Positions 24,039 to 33,984 of a stretch of 64,000 nt of DNA are shown here, in pieces; the stretch's first letter is position 1, and the number at the start of each line of letters is the position of its first letter. This stretch comes from Allomuricauda sp. ARW1Y1. Lineage in GTDB: Bacteria; Bacteroidota; Bacteroidia; Flavobacteriales; Flavobacteriaceae. The stretch covers positions 124,001 to 188,000 of the forward strand of contig NZ_JACBZU010000003.1 of the NCBI RefSeq assembly GCF_013407935.1, read 5' to 3'. The notes beneath the pieces are model-generated. The model saw only the letters and a list, made by a program, of their open reading frames with translations. It did no database searches and was not told where the DNA came from. A program made the position numbers and the translations under genes.

Positions 24039-26411
24039 ATGAAAAATACAGTAAAATCCATAATGATGCTTTTGGGGCTTCTGGTGGTTTCCTGTAACGA
24101 AGGAATCGACCCCATAACGGCAGTGGATGCAGGAGTGGATGAAACCGCTCCGCAGGTAACCATTACTTATCCGACCGAAGGAGTGGAGCTCATGCCCTTT
24201 GAAGAGGAGACATCCATAGACATCACCTTTGAAGTTACCGATGATATCGAAGTGGTCAATGTGACCGTTGCGATGGATGGTTCGCAAATAGCGGCTTTCA
24301 ACACCTTTAAAGACTACCGCATCGTACTGGAGGAAGTTACTTATGATGGATTGGGCAATGGGGACCACACCGTATCGGTCTCTGCTACCGATGCCGAAGG
24401 AAAGACCACAACAAAGGAAGTAAACTTTGCCAAACTGGCGCCCTATAGTGCCCAGTTCGACGGTGAGGTGCTGTACATGCCGTTCAATGCAGATTATATG
24501 GACTTCATTAGTTTCGAGGAAGCCGGGGAAGTGGGCAATCCAGGTTTTGCTGGAGATGCCTTCTTGGGAGCCGATGCTTTTCAGGGCGCACAGGATTCCT
24601 ACCTGACTTTTCCTATGGAAGGACTTAAGAGCACAGAGTTCAGTGCCGCTTTCTGGTACAAGGTAAATCCAACGCCGGATAGGGCTGGAATATTGGTCGT
24701 TGGCGACAATGCCGACGATAGAAACCAGGGATTCCGTCTCTTTCGGGAAGGAAATGCCGATGAACAACGGATCAAATTGAATGTGGGTACCGGTACTGCA
24801 GAAAGCTGGAATGATGGAGGAGTTATTGATGTGACTGCTGGCCAATGGGTGCACATTGCAGTTTCCATATCCCAAACACAGAGTACCATCTATTTCAATG
24901 GGGTTGAAATGTTGAGCGCCGACCTTCAGGCACCTATCGATTGGACAGGTTGCGAGGAATTGCATATTGGTTCCGGAGGGCCAACCTTCGACTATTGGAA
25001 CCATGGCTATGACGCCAGTCAAATGGACGAACTTCGTATTTTCAACAAAGCCCTGTCGCAAAGCGATGTACAGATTATGATGAATGCGGCCAACCCTTAC
25101 ATGCCACAATATGATGGGGAGTCGTTCTACATGCCGTTTGATGGGGACTACATTGATTTGGTCGGAAGTAAGGCAGCCACCCAAGTAGGTTCGCCAAGCT
25201 TTACCGATGAAAGTCAAGTTGGTGATCAGGCTTATTTGGGAGCTACCGATTCCTATATCAACTATCCGGCAGAAGGATTAATGACTACGGAGTTTAGTGG
25301 ATCATTCTGGTATAAGGTCGATGCCAACCCCGATAGGGCCGGAATCATTACCATTGGTGATGATGCCGCAGACCGTTTCCAAGGCTTCCGACTGTTCCGT
25401 GAAGGAAATGCCGATGAGCAGCGCATCAAGCTGAATGTAGGAACAGGAGCCGGAGAAAGCTGGAACGATGGCGGAGTAATCGATGTAACTGCTGGCGAAT
25501 GGGTGCATATTGCCTTTACCATATCAAACAGTGAAAGTGTCATCTATTTTAATGGGGTAGAGATGCTATCCTCGGCCATGTCGGCACCTATCGATTGGAC
25601 TGGCTGTGATACCTTCACCATAGGTGCAGGTGGACCAACCTTTGACTATTGGGGACATGAATCAGATAACAGTATCATAGATGACCTTAGATTTTACAGC
25701 AAATCGCTTTCTCCAGAAGAAGTAGCTGAGGTTTTTGGAGGAGAGGTAGCACCACAGAATTTTGGATCTACGCTCTATATGCCTTTTGATGGTTACAATG
25801 TGGATGACAATTCAGGAGTAGCGGCTACCGTGGTCGGTACACCCGGTTTCGCAGGAGAATCTGCCGTTGGTAGCGATGCCTATGCGGGCGCAACAGATGC
25901 CTATTTGACTTTTCCAATTGATGGATTGTTTGCAAATCAGTTTAGTGGGGCCTTTTGGTACAAGGTCAATGCCGATCCAGACAGGGCAGGGATCCTAACC
26001 GTGGCTCCTCCAATGATCGGCACCGACAACGACCTTTCCGCAGGCTTTAGGCTTTTCAGGGAAGGAAACGCCGACGAACAGCGTATCAAATTGCACGTGG
26101 GCACGGATGCAGGGGACGTTTGGAACGATGGAGACCTTATCAATGCAACCTTGGATGAGTGGGTGCATGTAGCCTTTACCGTTACGGAAACGCAAACACT
26201 CATTTACCTCAATGGAGAACCTGTAGTCAATACAGGCGATATGGACGGAAAGACCATCAGCTGGGAAAACTGCTCCATTCTATCCATAGGCTCAGGAGCA
26301 CCCAACTTTAGTGGTTGGAACCATCTTTCCGACCTAAGCTATATCGATGAGCTATACCTTTTCGATAGGGTGTTGACCCAAGAGGAGATTCAAGAAATTA
26401 TAAATAATTAA
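24039..26411 (+). CDS. Surface lipoprotein with Ig-like domain and three LamG repeats
   Basis: 790 residues with lipobox VVSC (Cys19). An Ig-like/CBM-like domain (about 35-135; ITYPTEGVELMPF) is followed by three concanavalin/LamG-type jelly rolls starting near residues 145, 362 and 577, each about 215 residues. Each repeat contains FRLFREGNADEQRIKL, nearly identical in all three, plus MDELRIFN/IDELYLFD ends. It occupies the SusE-like slot after SusD. It probably binds the target glycan at the cell surface, with three sites giving avidity. No catalytic motif is seen. Confidence 0.85.
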   Translation: MKNTVKSIMMLLGLLVVSCNEGIDPITAVDAGVDETAPQVTITYPTEGVELMPFEEETSIDITFEVTDDIEVVNVTVAMDGSQIAAFNTFKDYRIVLEEVTYDGLGNGDHTVSVSATDAEGKTTTKEVNFAKLAPYSAQFDGEVLYMPFNADYMDFISFEEAGEVGNPGFAGDAFLGADAFQGAQDSYLTFPMEGLKSTEFSAAFWYKVNPTPDRAGILVVGDNADDRNQGFRLFREGNADEQRIKLNVGTGTAESWNDGGVIDVTAGQWVHIAVSISQTQSTIYFNGVEMLSADLQAPIDWTGCEELHIGSGGPTFDYWNHGYDASQMDELRIFNKALSQSDVQIMMNAANPYMPQYDGESFYMPFDGDYIDLVGSKAATQVGSPSFTDESQVGDQAYLGATDSYINYPAEGLMTTEFSGSFWYKVDANPDRAGIITIGDDAADRFQGFRLFREGNADEQRIKLNVGTGAGESWNDGGVIDVTAGEWVHIAFTISNSESVIYFNGVEMLSSAMSAPIDWTGCDTFTIGAGGPTFDYWGHESDNSIIDDLRFYSKSLSPEEVAEVFGGEVAPQNFGSTLYMPFDGYNVDDNSGVAATVVGTPGFAGESAVGSDAYAGATDAYLTFPIDGLFANQFSGAFWYKVNADPDRAGILTVAPPMIGTDNDLSAGFRLFREGNADEQRIKLHVGTDAGDVWNDGDLINATLDEWVHVAFTVTETQTLIYLNGEPVVNTGDMDGKTISWENCSILSIGSGAPNFSGWNHLSDLSYIDELYLFDRVLTQEEIQEIINN

Positions 26412-26447
26412 TGTGCCAGTCACCAATTAGTTGAGTTAGTTTAGTTT

Positions 26448-27824
26448 ATGAGGTTAATTTTAATTCCATTGGCCGTTGTCACCTTATTCATAGGGTGCAA
26501 TGGCCAAAAAACAAAGAAAGAGAACAACAAATCACAGGAACAAAAGAGGGACAGTTTGGCCATAGCCGACGAAGCCCTCTTGGATTCCCTGCAATATCAG
26601 ACCTTCAATTATTTTTGGGATGGGGCAGAACCTACATCGGGTCTTGCCCGGGAACGAATCCACTTGGACGGCATCTATCCCAATCACGATAAGGATATCA
26701 TAACCACTGGAGGCTCCGGTTTCGGACTCATGGCCATTTTGGTAGGCGTGGAACGTGGTTTTATTACTCGGGAACAAGCATTGGAGCGATATGAACGTAT
26801 TGTTGACTTTTTGGAAAAAGCGGATCGCTTTCATGGAGCTTGGCCACATTGGTTATTGCCATCGGGCAAGGTGACCCCTTTCAGTAAAATGGACAATGGT
26901 GGAGACTTGGTGGAGACCGCCTTTTTGGTCCAAGGCTTATTGACCGTACAGGCCTATTTTAAAAATGGCAGTGAACGGGAACAACAATTGGCAGATAAGA
27001 TTCAAACACTTTGGGAAGGTGTGGAATGGGATTGGTACACCAAAAATGGCGAGGATGTACTGTATTGGCATTGGAGCCCAGAATACGAATGGAAAATGGA
27101 CTTTCCCGTAGGTGGCTACAATGAGGCTCTGATCATGTACATTTTGGCAGCTGCATCTCCCACGCATTCCATTGAAAAATCAGTTTACGAAAAAGGTTGG
27201 GGAGTTGATGGCAATATCAGCAAGGATACCATTTATTATGGACTGGAAACCGAAATGAACCATTACCAGCACAGTGATGCCCCGGTGGGACCGTTATTTT
27301 GGGCGCATTATTCTTATCTAGGCTTGAATCCAAAAGGATTAAAGGACCAATTTGGGGATTATTGGAAATTGAATCAAAACCATGCGTTGATCCATTACAA
27401 ATATGCTGTGGACAACCCAAAAGAGTTTAAGGGATATGGAGAAAATTGCTGGGGTTTGACTTCCAGTTATTCAACAAAAGGATATGCAGGACACCGCCCA
27501 GGATTGGATTTAGGGGTGATTTCCCCGACCGCGGCACTGTCTTCCATGCCCTACACTCCAGAGGAGAGCAAACAGTTTCTGCGATTCATGTACAATGAAC
27601 AGGATAGTTTAATCGGCAAGTATGGCCCTTACGATGCCTTTAGTTTGGATAAAGATTGGTACCTGCCCAGATACTTGGCCATTGACCAGGGACCTATTCC
27701 CGTGATGGTGGAAAATTACCGAACTGGATTGTTCTGGAAACTGTTCATGTCCAATGAGGAAGTACAGCAAGGTTTACGAAAACTGGGTTTTGAAAACCCT
27801 TCTATGGAACCTGCCAATGATTAA
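26448..27824 (+). CDS. GH144-like glycoamylase-domain lipoprotein (beta-1,2-glucanase candidate) 1
   Basis: 458 residues, lipobox FIGC (Cys17). The fold is the (alpha/alpha)6 barrel of the glycoamylase family (Pfam PF10091), recognisable from FNYFWDGAEPTSGLARER, GSGFGLMAILVGVERGFI, the acidic segment DNGGDLVETAFLVQGLL, WDWYTKN, YWHWSPEY, GYNEALIMYILAAASP and AIDQGPIPVMVENYRTGLFW. Characterised relatives in GH144 are endo- or exo-acting on beta-1,2-glucan; that assignment is from recall of motifs, not a search. Works at the surface or periplasmic face. A paralogue follows with an 8-bp overlap. Confidence 0.82.
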   Translation: MRLILIPLAVVTLFIGCNGQKTKKENNKSQEQKRDSLAIADEALLDSLQYQTFNYFWDGAEPTSGLARERIHLDGIYPNHDKDIITTGGSGFGLMAILVGVERGFITREQALERYERIVDFLEKADRFHGAWPHWLLPSGKVTPFSKMDNGGDLVETAFLVQGLLTVQAYFKNGSEREQQLADKIQTLWEGVEWDWYTKNGEDVLYWHWSPEYEWKMDFPVGGYNEALIMYILAAASPTHSIEKSVYEKGWGVDGNISKDTIYYGLETEMNHYQHSDAPVGPLFWAHYSYLGLNPKGLKDQFGDYWKLNQNHALIHYKYAVDNPKEFKGYGENCWGLTSSYSTKGYAGHRPGLDLGVISPTAALSSMPYTPEESKQFLRFMYNEQDSLIGKYGPYDAFSLDKDWYLPRYLAIDQGPIPVMVENYRTGLFWKLFMSNEEVQQGLRKLGFENPSMEPAND

Positions 27825-29190
27825 AAAAGTCGCATCCATTTTACTTGCCGCCACTTGGATACTGTCCTGTGGTGGAGGTGATGATTATACCTACGTTCCA
27901 AAGGAACCCGAACTGCCGGGCAACGGTTCTGATGATCCGGTGGAACCTACCATTTCCGATGAGGAACTATTGGACCTTACACAAGAAACCACCTTTCGTT
28001 ATTTTTGGGATTACGCCGAGACCAATTCGGGAGGAGCTAAGGAACGTTATCATCCAAACGAACCCGGTAGGGATTCCCAAGTGGTCACCGCAGGAGGCAC
28101 TGGATTTGGCTTGATGGCCATCTTGGTAGGGATAGAAAGGGGATTTATTTCCAGGTCCGAAGGATTGGAACGTTTGAATACCTTGTTGGACTTTTTGGAG
28201 AATGCAGATCGCTTTCACGGAGCTTGGTCCCATTGGATCAACGGATCTACAGGGGCCGCAATACCGTTTAGCGATTTGGACGATGGTGGGGATTTGGTGG
28301 AAACCGCTTTTTTGGCACAAGGGCTTATTTGCATAAAAGAATACTTCAAGGATGGCTCGGAAGCGGAACAAATCTTGGCCCAACAGGCCGATGACCTATG
28401 GAAAGGAGTGGAATGGGATTGGTATACCCAAAACCAAAACGTGCTTTATTGGCATTGGAGCCCAAACCATGGTTTTGATATCAACTTACCGTTGAAAGGG
28501 TATAACGAGGTGCTTATTGCCTATGTAATGGCAGCGGCATCGCCCGAATTTGGCATTGAAAAAGAGGTAAATTCCAATGGTTGGGCCTCCGGTGGAGGTA
28601 TTCGCTCTTCCAATACGCAATACGGATATCCACTATTGGTGCGTCATAATGGCTCCGAACAGTTTGGCGGGCCCTTGTTCTGGGCCCACTATTCCTATTT
28701 GGGACTAGATCCCCGAAACCTTTCCGATGATTATGTGGATTATTGGGAAGTGAACGTGAACCATACCATGATCAATTACGAATACTGCATTGCCAATCCC
28801 GATTCCTATCAGGACTATGGGGAAGATTGTTGGGGGTTGACCGCCAGTTATTCTCGAAACAGCGATGGAAGCTTAGGGTATAATGCCCATAGCCCCAGTA
28901 ATGATACGGGGGTCATATCACCCACGGCAGCCATCAGTTCCATTCCATATGCACCAGAAGAATCTTTGGCCGCTATGCACTATTTTTATAGGAATAGGGA
29001 TGATTTGTTGGGACCTGCCGGTTTTTATGACGCCTTTAGTCCCGAGTATAATTGGGTAGCAGAAGCCTATTTGGCCATAGATCAAGGTCCACAAATCATC
29101 ATGATTGAAAACTATCGGACCGGATTGCTTTGGAACCTGTTTATGGGTAACGAAGATATTCAAGCTGGTTTGACCAAACTCGGATTTTGA
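27817..29190 (+). CDS. GH144-like glycoamylase-domain lipoprotein 2
   Basis: 457 residues from ATG 27817, which gives a proper lipoprotein signal (LSCGGG, Cys18); an ATG at 27754 would place 21 residues before it and lies inside the previous gene. Same barrel as its neighbour: FRYFWDYAETNSGGAKER, GTGFGLMAILVGIERGFI, DDGGDLVETAFLAQGL, WHWSPNHGF, GYNEVLIAYVMAAASP and AIDQGPQIIMIENYRTGLLW. It has a longer acidic/Pro linker after the lipid anchor, suggesting display further from the membrane. The pair may divide the work as endo- and exo-acting enzymes. Confidence 0.82.
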   Translation: MIKKVASILLAATWILSCGGGDDYTYVPKEPELPGNGSDDPVEPTISDEELLDLTQETTFRYFWDYAETNSGGAKERYHPNEPGRDSQVVTAGGTGFGLMAILVGIERGFISRSEGLERLNTLLDFLENADRFHGAWSHWINGSTGAAIPFSDLDDGGDLVETAFLAQGLICIKEYFKDGSEAEQILAQQADDLWKGVEWDWYTQNQNVLYWHWSPNHGFDINLPLKGYNEVLIAYVMAAASPEFGIEKEVNSNGWASGGGIRSSNTQYGYPLLVRHNGSEQFGGPLFWAHYSYLGLDPRNLSDDYVDYWEVNVNHTMINYEYCIANPDSYQDYGEDCWGLTASYSRNSDGSLGYNAHSPSNDTGVISPTAAISSIPYAPEESLAAMHYFYRNRDDLLGPAGFYDAFSPEYNWVAEAYLAIDQGPQIIMIENYRTGLLWNLFMGNEDIQAGLTKLGF

Positions 29191-29191
29191 T

Positions 29192-29995
29192 ATGACAAGA
29201 CAATTATCATTTTTAATAGTACTGCTGGCTTGTAATTTGGTCGCTGCACAATGGCAATCGAAATATGAAGCCAAAATGCACATTGATGGAAACGATACCT
29301 TACGATATCGCATCATGTACCCCAGGGGATTTAAGGAGGATGGGAACTATCCCGTGGTGCTGTTTCTCCACGGCGCAGGGGAGCGCGGAAACGACAATGA
29401 AAGACAATTGAACCACGGCGCCAGATTGTTCGCTACGGATTATTTACAGGAGCGCTATCCTGCAATCGTCATATTTCCACAATGCCCCACAGATAGTTAT
29501 TGGGCCCATGTAGATGTCGATAGAAGTTCCTATCCCATTCATTTGGACTTTAAATATGGTGAGGGACCAACAAAACCCTTGGAAATGGTAATGGATTTGC
29601 TCGATGCCACCATTTCGGAACCATATACCAACCAAGAGCAAGTCTATCTTATGGGACTCTCCATGGGAGGGATGGGGACTTTTGAACTATTGAGCAGAAA
29701 ACCGAATACATTTGCCGCAGCTGTGCCCATCTGTGGAGGAGGTGACCCGGAGTCGGTTTCAATGTATGCCCAAACAATTCCTTTATGGGTGTTTCATGGG
29801 GCCCGAGACAATGTGGTGAACCCCCTGCAATCCATGGAAATGGTATCCGCATTGCTCAATGCGGGGGCACACCCCCGGTTCACCTTGTACGATTTTGCGA
29901 ACCACAATAGCTGGGATCCCGCATTAGCCGAACCCGATTTGTTGCCTTGGTTGTTCTCCAACCGGAAAACCACAACGACGGCAACACAGAACTAA
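29192..29995 (+). CDS. Secreted alpha/beta hydrolase, phospholipase/carboxylesterase type
   Basis: 267 residues with signal peptide (1-19, ending LVAAQ). Dienelactone-hydrolase/polyhydroxybutyrate-depolymerase-like core: VLFLHGAGERGNDN, nucleophile elbow GLSMGG, and PLWVFHGARDNVVNPLQSMEM (Asp) with a C-terminal His in FANHNSWDPAL. Starts 1 bp after the GH144-like gene. In PULs such enzymes often remove acyl groups from glycans; deacylation of a substituted glucan is inferred. Confidence 0.85.
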   Translation: MTRQLSFLIVLLACNLVAAQWQSKYEAKMHIDGNDTLRYRIMYPRGFKEDGNYPVVLFLHGAGERGNDNERQLNHGARLFATDYLQERYPAIVIFPQCPTDSYWAHVDVDRSSYPIHLDFKYGEGPTKPLEMVMDLLDATISEPYTNQEQVYLMGLSMGGMGTFELLSRKPNTFAAAVPICGGGDPESVSMYAQTIPLWVFHGARDNVVNPLQSMEMVSALLNAGAHPRFTLYDFANHNSWDPALAEPDLLPWLFSNRKTTTTATQN

Positions 29996-30021
29996 TAGAA
30001 CATATCAAAATTTACCTAGCC

Positions 30022-32289
30022 ATGTACCCTAAACGACTACTATTGGCCCTTATGGGGCTTATACTCTCATCGGTCCAAGCCCAAAAACGGATTCCCGAAG
30101 TAGAACAATTATTGCAAAAAATGACCATCGATGAAAAAATTGGTCAATTGAATCTGTTGACGCCTGGTGGGGGTGTCGCCACTGGTGAAGTGGTAAGCCA
30201 GAACGTAGGTGAAAAAATTAAGGCCGGACAGGTAGGGGGCTTATTTGGGGTTGCTGGTCCCGACAGGGTAAGAAAGGCCCAAGAAATTGCCGTAAAGGAA
30301 AGTCGTTTGGGTATTCCGCTGTTGTTCGGTTCGGATGTGATCCATGGTTATAGGACCACCTATCCAATTCCTTTGGGCCTGTCGTCCAGTTGGGATATGG
30401 ATTTGGTCCGTCAGGCAGCCCAGATGGCGGCAAAGGAAGCCACAGCAGATGGGATCAATTGGAATTTTTCACCTATGGTCGATATTGCCCGTGATCCACG
30501 CTGGGGGCGAGTAGCCGAGGGAGCTGGCGAAGACCCTTATCTTGGTTCCAAAGTGGCGGAAGCCATGGTAAAGGGATATCAAGGTGAAGATTTGGCAGCT
30601 ACCCATACCATGTTGGCCTGCGTAAAGCATTTTGCCCTTTACGGTGCGGTAGAGGCAGGACGCGATTACAACTCGGTGGATATGGGCAAAATCAAGATGT
30701 TCAATCAATACCTTCCACCTTATAAAGCGGCCGTTGATGCCGGGGCGGCCAGTATAATGACCTCTTTTAATGATGTGGATGGTGTTCCCGCCACGGGCAA
30801 TGCATGGTTGTTGACCGATTTGCTTCGCGATCAATGGGGATTTGATGGTTTTGTGGTTTCCGATTATACCTCACTGAACGAGATGATACAACATGGCATG
30901 GGTGACCTTCAAGCGGTTTCGGCCTTGGCCTTAAAAGCAGGTCTGGACATGGACATGGTGGGCGAAGGCTTTCTGACCACTTTGAAGAAATCCCTAAATG
31001 AAGGAAAGGTGACCGAAGCGGACATCACCAACGCATGTAGAAGGGTGCTTGAAGCCAAATATAGTTCTGGACTCTTTGATGACCCTTATCGATATTTGGA
31101 TTCCAGTCGACCTAAAAAGGATATTCTGACCCAAGAGCATAGGGCACTGGCGCGCAAATTGGCGACCCGTTCCTTTGTATTGCTCAAAAATCATAACGAC
31201 CTCCTTCCCTTGGAAAAGAAAGGAAAAATAGCCCTGATCGGTCCCTTGGCCGATAGTAGGGAAAATATGTTGGGAACATGGGCCCCGACTGGCGACTTCA
31301 ATTTGGCCGTTACCATTTTAGAGGGATTCCAAAATGTGGCCTCCCAGGCACATATCGATCATACCAAAGGAGCCAATATTTCCGATGACACCGATTTTGC
31401 CAAAAACGTAAATGCCCTTGGAGAACGAATTGTTATCGATGAGCGATCGCCCGAAACCATGCTTCAAGAAGCCGTCGATTTGGCAAAATCATCGGATGTT
31501 GTGGTCGCCGTTGTGGGAGAGGCCACCGAAATGAGCGGTGAATCTTCCAACAGAACTGATATATCGATTCCCGAGAGTCAAAAGAAACTCATTAGGGCAT
31601 TGGTTGCCACAGGAAAACCTGTTGTTTTAGTTTTGATGAGTGGTAGACCGCTTACCATTTCTGAAGAATTTGCAATGCCCGTGTCCATTTTACAGGTATG
31701 GCACCCTGGAGTGGAAGCAGGAAATGCCATTGCCGATGTTGTTTTTGGGGAGTACAACCCATCAGGAAGGTTAACCGCGACCTGGCCCATGAACGTAGGG
31801 CAGATTCCAATTTATCATAGTGCCAAGAATACGGGTAGGCCCGCTCCGGAAAGCGGAGAGTTTCAAAAATTCAGGTCCAATTACCTTGATGCTCCCAATA
31901 CCCCTTTGTTGCCCTTTGGCTATGGGCTGAGCTACACCACTTTTGAGTATTCCAATCTTAGCTTGAGCAAAAAGAAAATCAATCGAGGAGAGTCCATAAC
32001 CGTTACCGTTACCGTATCCAACACCGGAGATTATGATGGGGAAGAAGTGGTACAATTGTACGTAAGGGATGTGGTACGAAGCATCACGCCCCCCAAACGG
32101 GAGTTGAAGGGATTTCAAAAAGTCATGCTCAAAAAAGGGGAGCGCAAGGAAGTTAGCATTACATTATCCCCCAATGACCTGAAATTTTACAACAGCCGAC
32201 TCGAATTTGTTACGGAACCCGGGGATTTTGAAGTCTTTGTTGGGAGTGATTCGGACACACAGCTTTCGGAAACATTTACATTACAATAA
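30022..32289 (+). CDS. GH3 beta-glucosidase
   Basis: 755 residues from ATG 30022 with signal peptide (1-21, ending VQAQ). GH3 N-terminal TIM barrel: IPLLFGSDVIHGYRT, NWNFSPMVDIARDPRWGRVAEGAGEDPYL and the nucleophile motif GFVVSDYTSL (Asp). Next come the alpha/beta sandwich (ALIGPLADSRENMLG...VVAVVGEATEMSGESSNR) and the C-terminal FnIII domain (GEEVVQLYVRDVVRSITPPKRELKGFQK). Beside GH144-like enzymes, GH3 is the expected periplasmic sophoro-oligosaccharide beta-glucosidase; specificity is inferred from context. A longer frame starting at 29947 overlaps the previous gene and lacks a signal. Confidence 0.92.
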   Translation: MYPKRLLLALMGLILSSVQAQKRIPEVEQLLQKMTIDEKIGQLNLLTPGGGVATGEVVSQNVGEKIKAGQVGGLFGVAGPDRVRKAQEIAVKESRLGIPLLFGSDVIHGYRTTYPIPLGLSSSWDMDLVRQAAQMAAKEATADGINWNFSPMVDIARDPRWGRVAEGAGEDPYLGSKVAEAMVKGYQGEDLAATHTMLACVKHFALYGAVEAGRDYNSVDMGKIKMFNQYLPPYKAAVDAGAASIMTSFNDVDGVPATGNAWLLTDLLRDQWGFDGFVVSDYTSLNEMIQHGMGDLQAVSALALKAGLDMDMVGEGFLTTLKKSLNEGKVTEADITNACRRVLEAKYSSGLFDDPYRYLDSSRPKKDILTQEHRALARKLATRSFVLLKNHNDLLPLEKKGKIALIGPLADSRENMLGTWAPTGDFNLAVTILEGFQNVASQAHIDHTKGANISDDTDFAKNVNALGERIVIDERSPETMLQEAVDLAKSSDVVVAVVGEATEMSGESSNRTDISIPESQKKLIRALVATGKPVVLVLMSGRPLTISEEFAMPVSILQVWHPGVEAGNAIADVVFGEYNPSGRLTATWPMNVGQIPIYHSAKNTGRPAPESGEFQKFRSNYLDAPNTPLLPFGYGLSYTTFEYSNLSLSKKKINRGESITVTVTVSNTGDYDGEEVVQLYVRDVVRSITPPKRELKGFQKVMLKKGERKEVSITLSPNDLKFYNSRLEFVTEPGDFEVFVGSDSDTQLSETFTLQ

Positions 32290-32300
32290 AAAAATCACCT

Positions 32301-33983
32301 ATGCGTATTGGACTGACCCTTTTCGGATTACTTATCATGGTTTCCTGTAAACAACAGGAAAAGCCTGAAGAAAACGTAGCTGGACCGCCCAACATCATTT
32401 TTATCATGTCGGACGACCATGCCGAGCAGGCCATTAGCGCATATGGCCATCCTTTGGGCAAATTGGCCCCAACACCAAATATCGACAGGATTGCAAAGGA
32501 AGGGGCCCTGTTCAGGAATAATTTTTGCACCAATTCCATATGCGGCCCCAGTAGGGCAGTGGTATTGACGGGTAAGTTCAGCCATGTCAATGGATTTAGG
32601 ATGAACGGGAACCGTTTTAATGGTGATCAACAAACCTTTCCCAAACTTCTTCAAAAGGCAGGATATCGGACAGCTGTCATCGGAAAATGGCACTTGCACG
32701 GATTGCCCCAAGGCTTTGATCATTGGAATATTTTGACCGATCAGGGTAACTATTACAATCCTGATTTTATTACTGTCAACCAGCAGAGCAACGTGGCGGA
32801 TACCACTCGTATCGAGGGGTATGCCACCGATATTATCACCGAAAAGGGGTTGGACTACCTTAAATCGGTCAAGGATTCCGGTCAGCCGTTTTTGCTCATG
32901 TTGCAACATAAAGCGCCACACCGCAATTGGATGCCGGCCCTGCGCCATGTGAATCGATTTGATTCGGTCCAATTTCCCTTACCGGAAACTTACTTTACCC
33001 ATCACGAAGGCTCGCTTGCATCAAAAGACCAATTGCAGACTATTTACAAGGATATGTACGAGGGCCATGATTTGAAGATGACCGCTAAAAAAGGGAGTCC
33101 AGCATTGGCACGGAATCCCTGGAAAACCGACTTTGAACGGATGACCGAGGAACAAAGAACGGCTTGGGACAGTGCGTATCAAGCCAAAAATGATGCCTTT
33201 CATGAAGCCAATTTATCTGTACGGGCACTGGCGGAATGGAAGGGACAACGCTATTTACAGGAATATTTATCCACCATTGTTTCGGTGGATGAAGGAGTGG
33301 GCAGGGTGCTGGACTATTTGGATGAAAACGGTCTGTCTGAAAACACCATCGTTATCTACACTACGGACCAAGGGTTTTATTTGGGCGAAAAGGGATGGTT
33401 CGATAAACGCTACATGTACGAAGAGTCACTGGCGATGCCACTGATGGTGAGATATCCTGGCCATATAAAGGCGGGCAGCCAAATAGAAGCACTCACCCAA
33501 AACTTGGATTTTGCCGAGACTTTTTTGGATTATGCCGGAGTCGAGATACCGGAGGATATGCAGGGACAATCCTTACGACCCTTGCTGGAGGATACAATGC
33601 TCGGTTCTGATTTCAGAAATGCCATTTACTACCATTATTATGATTACCCGGCATTTCATATGGTGAAAAAACATTATGGCATCAGAACGAACCGCTATAA
33701 GCTGATGCATTTCTATGATGATATCGATACATGGGAATTATATGATCTGGAGGAAGACCCCAATGAAATTCACAATCAAATCGATAATCCCCAATATGAT
33801 GCCGTTGAAGCGCAGCTGAGGGAGCAGTTGATACAATTACAGCAACAATATCAAGTTACGGAGCAGGAGTTTGAACAAGCTCCAAAAGAACAGGTCCAAA
33901 GGGCCTACGGACAATTTGAGAAGTTAAGGGGCCATACAGGTACTGCCTATGACCCCATCAAAAATGAGGACATAAAGCTATAA
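32301..33983 (+). CDS. Family S1 sulfatase, FGly (Cys) type
   Basis: 560 residues with lipobox MVSC (Cys16). Sulfatase core: NIIFIMSDDHAEQA (metal-binding Asp pair), the formylglycine signature CGPSRAVVLTG with Cys81, VIGKWHLHG, and YTTDQGFYLGEKGWFDKRYMYEESLAMPL. Cys81 must be converted to formylglycine for activity; a genuine FGE gene is at 52821-53888. Encoded 11 bp after GH3 and 1 bp before GH43, hence part of the PUL. It suggests sulfate on the glycan. A phosphodiesterase-like activity cannot be excluded. Confidence 0.92.
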   Translation: MRIGLTLFGLLIMVSCKQQEKPEENVAGPPNIIFIMSDDHAEQAISAYGHPLGKLAPTPNIDRIAKEGALFRNNFCTNSICGPSRAVVLTGKFSHVNGFRMNGNRFNGDQQTFPKLLQKAGYRTAVIGKWHLHGLPQGFDHWNILTDQGNYYNPDFITVNQQSNVADTTRIEGYATDIITEKGLDYLKSVKDSGQPFLLMLQHKAPHRNWMPALRHVNRFDSVQFPLPETYFTHHEGSLASKDQLQTIYKDMYEGHDLKMTAKKGSPALARNPWKTDFERMTEEQRTAWDSAYQAKNDAFHEANLSVRALAEWKGQRYLQEYLSTIVSVDEGVGRVLDYLDENGLSENTIVIYTTDQGFYLGEKGWFDKRYMYEESLAMPLMVRYPGHIKAGSQIEALTQNLDFAETFLDYAGVEIPEDMQGQSLRPLLEDTMLGSDFRNAIYYHYYDYPAFHMVKKHYGIRTNRYKLMHFYDDIDTWELYDLEEDPNEIHNQIDNPQYDAVEAQLREQLIQLQQQYQVTEQEFEQAPKEQVQRAYGQFEKLRGHTGTAYDPIKNEDIKL

Positions 33984-33984
33984 T

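Noticed and set aside
24021-25217. 398-codon antisense frame inside the LamG gene
   Set aside because: Shadow of the repetitive sense gene; its His/Cys-rich translation resembles no protein and repeats with the LamG copies.
24471-26350. Repeated DNA in the LamG gene as a CRISPR or mobile repeat
   Set aside because: The repeat period is about 645 bp in frame and encodes whole domains.
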